A DNA stretch of 64,000 bases, taken from NCBI GenBank assembly GCA_959347315.1, contig OY365818.1:5770309-5834308 (forward strand), written 5' to 3'. This document shows positions 11,815 through 38,156 of the stretch, in pieces. Position 1 is the stretch's first letter; each line of letters begins with the position of its first letter. A program made the translations under genes and the position numbers. This DNA comes from Bimastos eiseni. Lineage: Eukaryota; Annelida; Clitellata; Crassiclitellata; Lumbricidae. The notes beneath the pieces were generated by a model, which saw nothing but the letters and a program-made list of their open reading frames with translations, was not told the DNA's origin and searched no databases.

Positions 11815-12888
11815 ATGAAGGAATACACGGATGATGACGAGGAGGAGAATAAGGAGGAGGAGGACGACGAGGAAAAGGAGGAGGAGGAGAGGGAGGAGGA
11901 GAAGGAATAAGAAAAAGAGATAGAAGTAAGTGGAGAATGAGGAGAAGAAGGAGAAGGAGCAGGAGAAGAAGAAGAAGGGGAGAATGAGGAGGATGAGAAA
12001 AGGAAAAGGAGGATAGATAGAAGGAGGAGAAGGAGGCGGAGGAGAGGCAGTAGTATGATGGAATTAGAGAGGAAGTTACGTGAAGAGGAGTGATTAGAAG
12101 GAGGAATAGAGGAGATGATAAGAGTAGATCTATTCGACTCATATATATAATAATAATTTGAGAATGAGGAATTAGAATGGGAAATTAGAAAAGTAGGAAT
12201 TAGAAGAGGAGGAATTAAGCATGGGGAACTGGAAGAAGATATTAGAGAGGATCAATTAGAGGATGAGTTATTAGAGAAGGCAGAAAAAGAGCATTACGAA
12301 TTAAACAGATAAGAATCAGAATATGCGGAACTGGAGGAGAAGGAATTAGATCATTAAAAACTATGTAAGGAGCAATCATGGAAAAATAAATTAAGCAGAT
12401 CAGAAAGAACGCGAGAGAGCTGGTCAGGTGTGAGGAGGAAGAAGGGATGGAGGAAGAGCAGACGGAGAATTATGTGGTTAAGGATGACGGAAAAGCACAT
12501 GGAGTAAAGTACGCTATGAGCAGAGGTTACAATTATAGACAGAGACAAAGGAGGAGGATGAAATGGAGGAGGAGGAGAGAGGAAAAGAAGGACGACCTCA
12601 ATCAGAGAATTAAAAGGGAGGGAGGGATGAAGAGGGAATGAAAATGATAAATAAAAACGATCTGCAATCTGCTCTCAACCGACAGAGTCACGGTGAGGAA
12701 AAGGAAGAGCAGAGGCAGAGGCAGAGACAGAGGACAGAGACAGAGGCAGAGGTAGAGACAGAGATAGAGACAGAGGCAGAGGCAGAGGTAGAGACAGAGA
12801 CAGAGACAGAGACAGAGACAGAGACAGAGGACAGAGACAGAGACAGAGACAGAGAGAGACAGAGACAGAGACAGAGACAGAGGCAGAG

Positions 12889-12920
<32 letters not shown>

Positions 12921-13197
12921 AGGGGCAGGGGCAGACAAAGATGGCGAGGCAGAAATAGATAGAGAGGGAGAAGAAGAGGGAGAAGGTAGATGAAAGAGAG
13001 AAAACGCCAGAAATAAAGAAAGAAAGAAACAGAAAGAGAAGAACTGGAGAGGAAGAGAGTGAGAGGGAAAGTAGAGGGAGAAGGAGATGGACTAGAAAAG
13101 GACGGGCAACTGCCGTGCAATTGTGCAAGGGGTCAGAGTCGTTGCATCAAGAATGAGAGAGAAAGAGAGAGAGAAATAGAGAGAAAGAGATAGAGAA

Positions 13198-13243
<46 letters not shown>

Positions 13244-13460
13244 AGAGAAAAAGAAGGAGACAGAGACAGAGAGACAGAGACAACTCGAGAGAGAGGAGAG
13301 GAGAGGAGAGGAGAGAGAGAGACAGAGAGAGAGACAGAGAAAGAGAGAAAGAGAGAGACAGAGTGGGGAGGGAGTGATAGTCCAAGTAAGCGAAACGGAT
13401 GAAGGTCCGAGGTACGTGAGACAAAGAGATAGACAGAGAGATAGAGAGAGAGAATGCTGC
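11815..13460. repeat. 1.6-kb purine-rich strand (GGA, GAA, AGAGAC, AGAG)
   Basis: Almost the whole plus strand is A and G: GGA/GAA-type units at 11815-12120 and 12160-12650, an AGAGAC/AGGCAG array at 12700-12945 and AGAG arrays at 13150-13450. Both strands stay open for long stretches, producing Glu/Arg-rich or Ser/Leu-rich false frames. Confidence 0.85.
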
Positions 13461-14139
13461 TTTATAGTAACTGCAACTCACCATGCAGTAGCACGGTGCC
13501 CGCGCGATCGCTGCACGGACGCACGATTGAACAGACGGACGACTGACGGCAGCTTCAGTCAGCGACTGCTTCGATGCGGAGTGGGATGGTGAGGCAGAAC
13601 CATCAGTCCTAGGAAAGATGGGGCCGAGGAGGAGAGTGAAGCAGCATCCTCGGCCATGAGGAGGCGCTCGTGCGACGTCGACTCCCGGTGCTGGTCCTGC
13701 CGCAGGTGGCGGTGGTGGAGATGCGGCGCCGGCGGCGGAGGCAGGTGGTCATCGTTCTGGAGATGGATGATCCTTCGCTGGACGACGGTCGTCTGTCTGT
13801 TGGGCGGTCGCGCGTTGCCGTGGAAACTCAGCAGTAAGTTCTTACTCCTGGGGGACGGGTCGAAGCGGTATGGGTGAACGGATGTCATGGACACGGTGCG
13901 AGAACGGTTGCCATAGAAACGTTGAGAGAGCGGTTGTCATGGAGACGGTGGGAGAACGTTTGCCATGGAGACGATGGGAAAGCGGTTGTCATGGAGACGA
14001 TGTGATGCTTCAGATGGTGGCGATGGTATGGATACGGGTGGTTGCTATTTGATGGAGGATTTACTGTTTCTATAGATTCACTGCTTTCTTACTTACGTCG
14101 CCAGGAAACCGCCAAGCCAGTTTGGAACTGCGATGTATT
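13461..14139. other. Intergenic with a short GC-rich tandem repeat
   Basis: 13890-14030 repeats a unit of about 27 bp, GGTTGTCATGGAGACG and variants, about five times. The GC-rich part at 13640-13860 gives open frames on both strands but none that I recognise. Confidence 0.4.
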
Positions 14140-14576
14140 CTCTGCCCCACAGTCCTTCCGTCCCTCCGTCCCTCCGTCCCTCCGTCCATCTGTCTACCTG
14201 TCTGTCTGTGTGTTTGTCTGTTTGCTGTCCGCCATTAGATGCACGTTCGTATGTAGGCCTACATGAGTATTTGTGGGTGGGACGTGCTTGCCTGCCTGCC
14301 TACCTTCTTGCATGTTTGTCCGTCCTCCTTCCTGTCTGCCTACCTATGTGTCTGTTTTGTCTATCTGTCTTACTGCCAGGATTCCTGTCTGTCTGCTTGC
14401 TTGTAGGTCTGTTTGTGTGTTTGCTTGCCTGCCTTTCTGTCTACCTGGCCATCTTTATGCCTAGCAGCATAAATGTCTACCAATCTCTCTGCCTATCTGT
14501 CTTCCTGCCTGCCAGCCTATCTGTCTGTTTATCTGTCTGCCTGGTTAGCATAGGACACTGAACGTGACTGCGTCTG
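14140..14576. repeat. Degenerate CTGT/CCGT simple repeat
   Basis: CCGTCCCT units pass into CTGT/TGCC units up to the assembly gap. Confidence 0.8.
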
Positions 14577-14776
14577 NNNNNNNNNNNNNNNNNNNNNNNN
14601 NNNNNNNNNNNNNNNNNNNNNNNNNNNNNNNNNNNNNNNNNNNNNNNNNNNNNNNNNNNNNNNNNNNNNNNNNNNNNNNNNNNNNNNNNNNNNNNNNNNN
14701 NNNNNNNNNNNNNNNNNNNNNNNNNNNNNNNNNNNNNNNNNNNNNNNNNNNNNNNNNNNNNNNNNNNNNNNNNNNN
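14577..14776. other. Assembly gap of 200 N
   Basis: Exactly 200 N lie between a CTGT-rich and an AGAGAC-rich simple repeat. The round size suggests a placeholder rather than a measured gap. Confidence 0.99.
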
Positions 14777-14932
14777 CAGACAGAGAGAGACACACACGCA
14801 CAGAGAGAGAGAGAGAGACAGAGAGACAGAGAGAGAGAGATGGGGCGTGTGTATGCTTGTGTTTGTATGTGTGTGTGCATGCGTGTGTATGTGTGTGTGT
14901 GTGTGTGTGCGTGCGTGTGTGTGTAATTGTGT
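14777..14932. repeat. (AGAGAC)n and (GT)n microsatellites
   Basis: A purine-rich AGAC/AGAG section to 14840 is followed by GT/GC dinucleotides to 14930. Confidence 0.9.
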
Positions 14933-15632
14933 AGGGAATATCATATCATGTACGACCAGCCAGCCACATATGATATATCTCTGTCGCATATGCTGCAGCC
15001 TGACCTGGTATATACGTATACCGCATTTGAATTAGATTGGGTGACAGATGCGTGCAGGGTGACTGCGGGGCGTAATAACATTTGTCTAAGGCACTGCATT
15101 CGTCTCGTAATAGACGCTCTGATCTGTCCTGTCGTTATGTACGTCTTTTGCTATCGATGGTGACATAAACGGCCTAATGTATCCTCGTCAAATATCTCCA
15201 TAAATGAAGCGCGTACTATAAACGTTTCATTCGGACGTTGTTTCCATCTAGACCCGTCGGTTCTTTTCCCTTTCAAATCGGGCGATTTGACTGTTAGCAG
15301 TTAGAACATGTGCAAGCGCTTAGGTGTGAGAAAATACAGTTATGCCTTCATCGCGCAGGGTTTATCGCAAACCGATGAAGTGGGGGTGGATCACTCTCCC
15401 TATTTACCCATCGAGGGCCTTGATGATTCCCCGCTTGACTCTTTGATACCCAACTCTTCTCTTTCCTCAGTTCTACACATCCGATTTAATTTTCTCCACC
15501 AATATTTAATCTCGTGCGTATGGCATCTGCCACACACACCCACACACACATACACACACATGCACGCCCACAGACACAATGAGTGATTACAAACTAGACT
15601 TACATCTTTGTGATTTGAAGCCTTGACTTATA
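14933..15632. other. Intergenic, no gene recognised
   Basis: Only a short CA-rich tract near 15533-15572 stands out. Confidence 0.3.
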
Positions 15633-16857
15633 CAGGGTGGGCCCAAAAAAGTAAAACCAAACGGTTATTTGCTAATATTTCGGCCAATAGTAAGAAATAT
15701 TAAAGGAAATTTTACAGACTCAAAACCAATCCATATTTGCATATTATCGCCAAGATTGACTAAAATATTTCAAGCAGAACAAAAGTTATATCACTTTTAA
15801 TGATGCAACCAACGATTTTTAATGGTCAAGAAACATTTAACTCCGCAAAATGTTATAAAAAGCGAATTTATGAAGTCACATTTAAAGTAGTTGTAATAAA
15901 AACACACTGAATTGATAATTATTATTATTAAGAAAAGATACTGGAAATTATCGCATATGGAAGTCACTCTGACGTCATCTAGCAGGCAGTCGATTAGATT
16001 GGTGAATAAAAATGTTTTGTGATTAATCATTTTATGATAGCATTTGTGACAAAATAACACGGGCCAGGTGTCCATGACAGATAAAATGCGTATACAAACA
16101 CTTCATGAATCATGAGCATGATCTTGGAGCCAAAGCTGCAATCAAAGCTCGCTCTGAAATCACTGGAGCTGAGCACTTAAAAAAATATGCGGACGCATTG
16201 ATGATAGGGGTTGGCGGTGGAAGGTCGTAAGGGCAGCGGAAGGTAGAAATCTATCGGCACCCGAACCAATATCGAGCCATGTTGACGAACTTATTTGCTC
16301 ACAAAATAGCAACATCAGAAATCATCTCGGTACTCGGCGAATTTCTGCAGTTGAACATCAGCCGCACGTCTGTTAGAAGAATTGCTAAAGAAGATCTGAA
16401 CCTCATCGCTTTTCGTCGTATCCCTGGGCAAACTATCACCGATGCATTGGGAGGGCCCCAACCAGGTCATCAAAACTTGCCAAATATATAGACACTGAAT
16501 ATGTGTGGCCACTGGTGGTAGACACATTGTAGGCCTATATACAGGTAGTGAAACAATAGGATTTTCGTTTCATAATAATTTTATTTACTTGAGATGTGAC
16601 CTCATAAAATCGTTTTTGTAATTTTGCTGCGTTGAATGTTATTCGACCTTCAAAAAAGTTAAAAACCATGGTTGCACTTATTAGAAGTGATATAACTCTG
16701 TTATGTTTGAAGTATTTCAGCAACTTTTGGCAGTTATATGTAAATATGAATTATAGCTTTGCGATTGTAAAATTTCATTTATCAATTCCCACTATATATT
16801 GGCCGAAATATTGGCTAAAAACTGAGGGGTTTACTTTTTAATGGCTCGTGCACCCTG
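15633..16857. mobile_element. Decayed Tc1/mariner-like transposon with about 215-bp inverted ends
   Basis: The left end CAGGGTGGGCCCAAAAAAGT and right end (read inward) CAGGGTGCACGAGCCATTAA start a long imperfect inverted repeat. Shared blocks on both arms are AATATTTCGGCCAATA, GAAATTTTACA, AGTTATATCACTT and GCAACCA. The left end follows TA, the expected target site; the right flank is TG, one substitution away. The 1.2-kb interior holds a broken transposase reading frame. Confidence 0.75.
16108..16491 (+). pseudogene. Broken Tc1/mariner-type transposase, N-terminal DNA-binding part
   Basis: The frame from about 16279 contains a helix-turn-helix-like block, ISRTSVRRIAKEDLNLIAF, resembling the second N-terminal DNA-binding motif of Tc1-like transposases. 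Upstream, in another frame, there is AAIKARSEITGAEHLKKYA, followed by a stop. The DDE/D catalytic domain is missing: the frame stops at 16489 and only about 370 bp of mostly inverted-repeat sequence remain. This element could not move itself. Confidence 0.5.
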
Positions 16858-16887
16858 TGTATGCATAATAATTATGAGTGGCAGCCG

Positions 16888-17045
16888 CTATCGGGAAGAA
16901 GAGAAGAAGAAGGAAGAATAAGAAGAATAAGAGGGGGAGGAAGAAGAAGAGGAGGAGGAGGAAGAAGACGAAGATGAGGAGAGAGAGTATAAGAAGAGGA
17001 AAAGGAGGAAGAAGAAGAGCAGGGAGAAGAGTATACAACCAATCG
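16888..17045. repeat. Purine-rich GAA/GGA tract
   Basis: GAAGAA/GAGGAG units, low complexity; followed at 17075-17115 by TTGTATTGCA-type units. Confidence 0.8.
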
Positions 17046-17394
17046 TCTCCCTCCCCGCGCTATTCCCTCATATTGTATTGCATTGTATTATGTTGTATTG
17101 CATTGTATTGTAATGATGTTTTCGATATATGCAAGTTTTCTATTGATTTGATTGTAATCTGCAATTTTCCACAATTAATTCCATCATGAAAGCTGAATGT
17201 GATTGAGTAAAAAAGCGCCGAACCTTTAGGCCATATATCTAAATTGAATTAGGCCTATATACTTTTAAGACTCCAATTCGATCAGAGTCAACTTCAATCG
17301 TGCATCAGCCCCATGCATGCACAAAAGCATTTTATACCATGCAACGTCTATAGGCCTATAGATGCCTCTCTCAACTCATGTGTTTCGTTGAACG

Positions 17395-17436
17395 GTATAT
17401 ATATATATATATATATGTGTGTATATATATATATAC
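17395..17436. repeat. (AT)n microsatellite
   Basis: AT dinucleotides with one GTGTGT interruption, directly abutting a MITE arm. Confidence 0.9.
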
Positions 17437-17438
17437 TT

Positions 17439-17516
17439 CAGTTTTCTAACACTGTGTCACAACAAGGATCATTAGCCTTGCCCTCCTCCTTCAACCAATC
17501 TTGGGACTGGTGCCGC
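17439..17516 (+). mobile_element. MITE family A arm (copy 5)
   Basis: CAGTTTTCTAACACTGTG, AAGGATCATTAGCCTTGCCC, then CTTGGGACTGGTGCC. It abuts the AT tract. Confidence 0.55.
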
Positions 17517-18049
17517 CAAAGTGTACGCAGTATTTCGGCAATGCAAACTGCACACTTTTTATATTCTAAGCAACAGTTTCTCAGAGACTCAGACTTCGGC
17601 ACAGACTTAAATCAAACGGATCGAAATTAATATTGATTGGTTTCTCATGTGTTATGCGCTCGTTGTTATTAGGACAAAGAGGATTTTATTGGGTGATAGA
17701 CTCATCCTGAATGCGTTCAGAATACAATTACAGGCGTAGTATACAATGAAGTTTCCAAATTCTCAGTTCAAAACCGTAGATATGGCCTATATCATATATA
17801 GATAGGCTTATTATGTTATCGCATATTGGCCCACATATAGAGTAATCTGAAACTCACTCAAACATGTCACATATTTCCATACGGCCTGACATAAAGTTAA
17901 TTAATACCAAAATCATAAGTGACACTAATTCGGTCATTAGCACCGATCGAAGCAGCGTATACATTGTACAGGACGACGTTATCAACTTCATCCGAAGTGG
18001 GCGGAAGAAGTCGCGGTAATTGCGCTCGTTGACTGACAAGGCCCAGGAG
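17517..18049. other. Intergenic, no gene recognised
   Basis: AT-rich, without exons that I can support. Confidence 0.3.
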
Positions 18050-18100
18050 GACGTGATTGGTCGGCGAGGAGGTTGGCGTGGCAGTGGGCGGGGCCATCCG
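18050..18100 (+). promoter_or_regulatory. Candidate CCAAT box plus GC box upstream of DMRT2
   Basis: An inverted CCAAT (GTGATTGGT, 18053-18061) stands about 25 bp from an Sp1-type GC box (GTGGGCGGGGCC, 18084-18095) inside a locally GC-rich 17990-18340 stretch about 0.9 kb before the DMRT2 start codon. These are common promoter elements, but no transcription start is visible, and the spacing would require a long leader or a 5' UTR intron. Confidence 0.3.
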
Positions 18101-18429
18101 AAGCTGGCTGCTTGGGACATCATCAGCTGGCGGCTGAACCGCCAGCATCCGCTGCATCCTTAGAGCATCGCTGGTGTCGGTCTATAAGCTAATCGTTAAC
18201 GTGATGATGTTGTCTGGCGGGGTGGTGGTGATGATGATGATGATACCGCGCGGTAGGTAACCGGAAAGTTTCGTCGGTCCTCGAGAGTTCCTATAGGGCA
18301 GTTCCGTCTTCGGTTGTACGCTCTGCTCCGTCGGGCGAAGGTCGGGCTCAGGTGAGAACACGGTTCAAGGAACTAGTCGGTAGAACCAGTACACAGCCTC
18401 TGCAATTCTTCACAGGCTATGAGAAGTTC

Positions 18430-18600
18430 TATACGGAATGAGACGGAGACAGGCAGGCAGGTAGACAAACAGGCAGATAAACGGAGAGACAGGCAGACAA
18501 ACAGACAGATAGACAAGCAGACATTTAAACAGACAATTGGACATACAGCCAAACAGATAGACAGACAGAAATACAGCCATAGACAGACCGACAGATTTCC
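18430..18600. repeat. Degenerate (CAGA)n repeat
   Basis: CAGACAAACAGACAGATAG-type units, low complexity. Confidence 0.8.
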
Positions 18601-18992
18601 TGTGGTAAGATTTCTTACGAACAGAAACATAGGAATAAAAAGACTTTGAGACTAACATAATTTTACATAGGGCGACTTAATTCGAATTCGTTGCATATTC
18701 TCGAATTTAGAAACAGATTGGGACACAGGAAAACACCGACAAAGAGCCACAACGAGAGGTACAAAAAGAGACACCATTTCCAGAAGCCGTCGTCGGTTCA
18801 TTCTTCCCGTGATGCGAACGTTTTAACTGCGACGAATTCTATAAATATCTTAATATCAATCATTGATTACATGGTTCGTTTATCGATTTGATTCATCGAT
18901 CGATTCTTCATCTGTGATCATCTATTTATTCGATATATCGACCTGTGTTGGAGCAAGAGAGTTAATCGGATCGGGCGAATTTATAGCAGTTG

Positions 18993-33430
<14,438 letters not shown>

Positions 33431-34079
33431 AAAGAGAAAAACCAGACCATTTGACTGTATTAAAATTATGATGGTCCAACTCAATGACCATCACGCTCGG
33501 GTTTTTAGTTGCAAGGAAGGAGTTGCCTCAAAAAGAACGAAGAAGTGCGATTAACATCTGAAACACCGAATAGTCTTTTATGTAAATATGCACCTCCTTT
33601 CTCCTGACCTACCCACCATCTCTCGCAATCGGGGGCTTCTATACTGAGGGGGACAGGTGGGGACGGTTCCTCTGAAATTTCAGGGGGAGGGTGTGTAGCT
33701 GCTTATATCCCCCAATATTTAATAAATATTTAATAAACATAATAAATTTCTACAGTGTTTTCAACTGTTCATCCATTTTTGTAGCATCTATGTTTGGAAA
33801 TTGAAATTTTCCTGGCCTGTCCCCCAAGCCCAGCACCAAGTTTCCCCTAAGCTTCTATCCATCCCCGAAATTATTGGAATAACTTTCCACCGTCCCTCTT
33901 CCCCTCCCCTTTTAAATTTCTCCCAATCGTTTATACTTCTTATATAAGTATAGACTGAGAGATGAGATAGCTCTTTGAAATCACCCATAACAATTAATTG
34001 GATGTAGCTTTTGCTCCAAGGTTCGTGAGATAGGCTGTTTTATCTATCACCCCTCGGGGTTTCCGCTAAAAACTGAAGT
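33431..34079 (+). other. Probable DMRT2 3' UTR and flank
   Basis: Three AATAAA signals cluster at 33720-33748 (AATAAATATTTAATAAAC, then AATAAATTT), giving a plausible cleavage site near 33770 and a 3' UTR of about 340 bases. Nothing is recognised beyond. Confidence 0.5.
33719..33749 (+). terminator. Poly(A) signal cluster, DMRT2
   Basis: Three AATAAA hexamers within 30 bases, about 300 bases after the DMRT2 stop codon, followed by a TGTTTTCAACTGTT T/GT-rich stretch. Confidence 0.5.
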
Positions 34080-34262
34080 CTCGATTATTGAAGAAGTCTT
34101 ACCCCGATTCATCTGATCATAGACCTTCCAATATTCGACCTTAACGACACCCGCCTTAACAGCCACCATACCTTTTCTGACAACCTTATTTACATTCGCG
34201 ATGACTCGATGTGTCGCTGCTGGATGAACTTGTGCCCTGCGTTTGTCTTTCTATTGGCGGTT
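34080..34262 (+). mobile_element. Non-LTR retrotransposon 3' tail (family L), degraded copy f
   Basis: AAGAAGTCTTACCCCGATTC and GCCTTAACAGCC, then CGCTGCTGGATGAACTTGTG and GCCCTGCG parallel the copy at 59985 in order. Confidence 0.4.
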
Positions 34263-34409
34263 AAAATGTTTAGGTTTATATCAATTCCGAGAATGAAAAC
34301 CTCGACTCATTTGTGTAGGTATGTTAGGTAAGAGAGCTCTGCTATCGAAAGGTCTATATGCCTAGAATCGCAATCTATAGCCTAAAGATAACTGACCTGT
34401 TCTATAAAG

Positions 34410-34553
34410 AATCGCAATCTCCAAACTTGCAAAGCGCCACTTGAAAGCCAAGCGCCGAAGGGCACCAGCTTATTCACGAGCGCTGCATCGAATCAGAGGG
34501 ATTGTTCAAAGGGTAGTCCGTGGGAGGTCCTAGACACAGTCCGGTTTCCATAG
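34410..34553 (-). mobile_element. Non-LTR retrotransposon 3' tail (family L), copy c
   Basis: Plus strand: CGCAATCTCCAAACTTGC, AAAGCGCCACTTGAAAGCCA, TTATTCACGAGCGCTGCATC, CGTGGGAGGTCC. Nearly the same as the copy at 7572. Confidence 0.65.
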
Positions 34554-34589
34554 GGTCATAGAAGGCAGAAAGATCGAGACTCGTGACAC

Positions 34590-34715
34590 AATGTTGGACA
34601 GATAGACAGACCAAGGAACAGGGAGAGAAAGAGAGGCAGAAAGAAACAGAGAAGGAAAGAGATATACAGGGACCGGAGAGATAGAAAGAATTGGAGAGGT
34701 ATGAGAAGAAAGATG

Positions 34716-34753
<38 letters not shown>

Positions 34754-34965
34754 GACACATACCGAACCAAGATGGGGAGGGATGGAGATATCTATATATT
34801 GAAAAGAGGGAGAGGATTGAGAGTGAGAAAGAGAGACATACAAGGGAGCAGAGAGAGAGAGAGAGAGAGTAAGAGATGGAGAGGGATATTAAAAGGGGGA
34901 GAAGATCGAGAGTGTTAGACAGAGCCACAGAGAGCCACAGAGACAGAGAGAGAGTGGGGTAACCG
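34590..34965. repeat. Purine-rich AGAG/AGAC repeat
   Basis: Long AGAGAG and CAGACAGA sections. Frames on the minus strand are Ser/Leu-rich artefacts. Confidence 0.85.
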
Positions 34966-35324
34966 AGAAGGCGTTGGCCCTGCCTGTGTTTGTGTTATGT
35001 TCAAGGGTCGACCCATAGGGCCTATTAACGAGCGCGTCGGTCGGTCGGTCGGCCATCTAGCGGGCGGCGGGCGATGTAAGATAAACAAGGCTGGGAGACG
35101 AAGACGTTGAAAGCGGTCGTTGTTTAACGTCGCCCAGACGTTTATCAAGACGCCAAAGAAGCGATTATGGTCTATGACGACGACCGGCGTTTATTATATA
35201 TATGCAGGCGGTAATTGTAATCATCTGTCGGACACACACGAAGAAAAAGAGGAAGTAGACGACGACGACGACGAAGTGTGATGATGCTCCTCCGGCGGCG
35301 GATTCTACCTCAGAGGATGGCAGC

Positions 35325-35748
35325 GGTTCCCCCTCCTCCTCTCACTCACTCCTCCTCCTAATCCATCCTCCTCCTCTCACTCCTCCTCCTAATCCATCCT
35401 CCTCCTCTCACTCCTCCTCCTAATCCATCCTCCTCCTTCTAATCCATCCTCCTCCTCTCACTCCTCCTCCTAATCCATCCTCCTCCTCTCACTCCTCCTA
35501 ATCCATCCTCCTCCTCCTCCTCTCACTCCTCCTCCTAATCCATCCTCCTCTTCCTAATCCATCCTCCTCCTCTCACTCCTCCTCCTAATCCATCCTCCTC
35601 CTCTCACTCCTCCTCCTAATCCATCCTCCTCCTCTCACTCCTCCTCCTAATCCATCCTCCTCCTTGTAATCCATCCTCCTCCTCTCACTCCTCCTCCTAA
35701 TCCATCCTCCTCCTCTCACTCCTCCTAATCCATCCTCCTCCTACCCCA
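35325..35748. repeat. 31-bp tandem repeat (CTCCTCCT/AATCCATC)
   Basis: About thirteen units built from CCTCCTCCTAATCCATCC and TCTCACTC; the commonest spacing is 31 bp with shorter and longer variants. One strand is pyrimidine-rich. Confidence 0.9.
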
Positions 35749-35829
35749 GTCTTCACACCGTGATGCTGGCAAATCTTCTTAAATAAAAGAACCTTTTGCA
35801 CAGCAACCGCATTTAACCATGGCTGTGAT

Positions 35830-36075
35830 ATAAATATATATGTACATATATATATAATATAAATATTTGCGATCGTGTATGCTTTCTATGATGCATGTCT
35901 GTGCATGTGTTAAGTGTACACATTATCCACACAATACATACATGTACATATTAGGCCTATTATAACATATATATATATATAATATATATATATATAATAT
36001 GTATATATATAATATATATATAATATGTATATATATATACATATGTATATATATATTTATATATATACATGCTTC
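35830..36075. repeat. AT-rich interrupted microsatellite
   Basis: AT runs with ATAATATATAT phase slips between 35960 and 36060. Confidence 0.85.
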
Positions 36076-36604
36076 ATCAATTTCGTATACGCATCATGCA
36101 TCACTGGTTATGAACGAATGCATCATTGGTTATATATGCCTGTATCATTGCATATGTATCTTGCTACTTATATAGCACCTTTTAAATCTAAAAATTGATC
36201 ATGGGATGGTACAAGAGCGGAATCAGTAGAGACGGACTTGATAACTTTGTTTACATTCAGCTCCTATATAAAAGCTCTTCAGACGCAAAAGTGTCTCCCA
36301 AGGTTGACGAATCAAAGCAGCCAACGCGCAAAGACGATCGCAACCAATCAACTACATGGAGGCTCTTTTTTTACAAGAGAATCATAGGCCAATAAATAAT
36401 AAACAGCCGACTTCCATTGCATACACTGTTGCAAGGAAACAGTAGCCTTATGCTTGTTTAGAATGATTGCATCAAGTTACCAGAACCTTAGCAAGAAACT
36501 CATGCTCAAAATGGAGATAAATTTCAAAGACCTGCAGCAAAATCTGTGAGAATATCATGCACAAACCCTCCATGCAATTAAATCCTATTTATATAATGTG
36601 CTCA
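36076..36604. other. Intergenic, no gene recognised
   Basis: The open frame at 36195-36395 has no support. Confidence 0.3.
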
Positions 36605-36895
36605 TGTTACTAGCTATTGAGCAGAGTATTACTATAGCAATTGTGTACAGTATCATTAGCATTTGAGTAGGCTTACAGTATTACTAGCATTTGAGTATGT
36701 CTACAGTATTACTAGCAATTGAGTACAATATTACTAGCAATTGAGTACAGTGTTATTAGCATTTGAGTAGGCCTACAGTATTACTAGCAATTGAGTACAA
36801 TATTACTAGCAATTGAGTACAATATTACTAGCAATTGAGTACTGCATTACTAGCAAATGAGCACAATATTACCAGCAATTGAGTAGAGCACTAGA
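36605..36895. repeat. 22-bp tandem repeat (TTACTAGCAATTGAGTAC)
   Basis: About twelve units; the commonest form is TATTACTAGCAATTGAGTAC with AA. Some units carry an inserted GGCTT or GCCT before ACAG. Confidence 0.85.
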
Positions 36896-37339
36896 AATAA
36901 CGATGTTATGGTTATAGTTAAAACAAAGTAATAAATGGTAAATATTCTTAATAGAAAAATCAGAATTATATTTTTTTAATGAATCATGTGGGATAAAACT
37001 CAAGTTTTATGATTTTTATTACTACAGTTTTGTACTTTTTAAATTCAGGTCTAGAGACCAACTGGAAATTTTAAACTATTCGCCTTAAGCAAATAGTACA
37101 CACGCAAATAGGCTAGATAGTTTAAAAAAAATGAAACTATAATTATAAAAAAAATCGTAATTCGATAAATAATTTCATCAATGTTATTTGGTACCTAATC
37201 ATAGAGTTTCTCGATTTATACATGCAGTATTAAAAGGCTGAAATTTAATTTATATTATTAGTATTAATAATTAAATACTTGTATAACATTGTTTAGTTAA
37301 CTCTCGTAATAAAATTCTTTATTTTAAGCTTGACGAGGC
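36896..37339. other. Intergenic, AT-rich, nothing recognised
   Basis: Strongly A/T-rich without exons or repeats that I can identify. Confidence 0.4.
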
Positions 37340-37645
37340 AATGGTACTTGTCTGAGTGGCCGCTCTAGTAGTGACCCACTACTACTTGGTTCGTACCCAA
37401 ATCTGGCAAACAGCGCATTCAAATACTCGAATCCGGTAGCCGGTGGAAAGGTCTACGCGGTAGGCCCATAAACAGGCTCATTAACAGTGGTAAGTTAGGA
37501 TGGCGACACTTAGGGAACAATCAGAGCAAATATCTACCATGCAGCCTGTCACGCTCTCTTTCCGACCGCGTCTTCCTTTGTAACAGGAGCATCTTGCATT
37601 CGGTTGTACTGTAAAGACGCTTTAGAAATCCACATAATACAATAA
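37340..37645 (+). repeat. Possible second tRNA-headed SINE
   Basis: TTGTCTGAGTGGCCGCTCTA (A-box-like) and GGTTCGTACCC (B-box-like) are 35 bases apart, followed by a body of about 230 bases ending GACGCTTTAGAAATC and an ATACAATAAA tail. Only one copy is seen here, so the assignment rests on the tRNA-like head and retroposon-like tail. Confidence 0.4.
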
Positions 37646-38083
37646 AACATTTATGTAGCACCTTTCAAGACAGTTGAGAAGCAAAAATTTTACACAACGA
37701 TTTTCTTTGCTTTTAACTTTGTTAAATTAAAACTCTTAAAGTACAAAAGGATGTTATCAGCCATATCCTACACAGAGACGGGTTTCAATGAATGTTTACG
37801 AGAGGAAAATGCATTTAAAACAATATAGGGGCAGAACAAGGTGTACAGAGGAACAATCCTATCATGAAGACCCATGACCACACTACGTCAAGTCAGCATA
37901 CGTAACGAAAATACTGAGGTGTGCAACAAAGCAAAGTGATTAATCTGCTATAACTAACAGCATCAGAGCTATATATATATACAGGCACATAATTATACGT
38001 ATGCATAACAACAGCTAATAATAAATCAAGCAGCATCATAGTGTTAATCCTTATCATCAGATATCAGATCAGATATATATATA

Positions 38084-38156
<73 letters not shown>

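Noticed and set aside
14477..14989. Frames running through the N gap
   Set aside because: The residues over the gap are undefined and both flanks are simple repeat.
17854..18157. Two overlapping minus-strand frames near the candidate DMRT2 promoter
   Set aside because: No domain, no splice signals; open because the segment is GC-rich.
35325..35748. CRISPR-like array
   Set aside because: The 31-bp units are contiguous without unique spacers, and the context is animal DNA.
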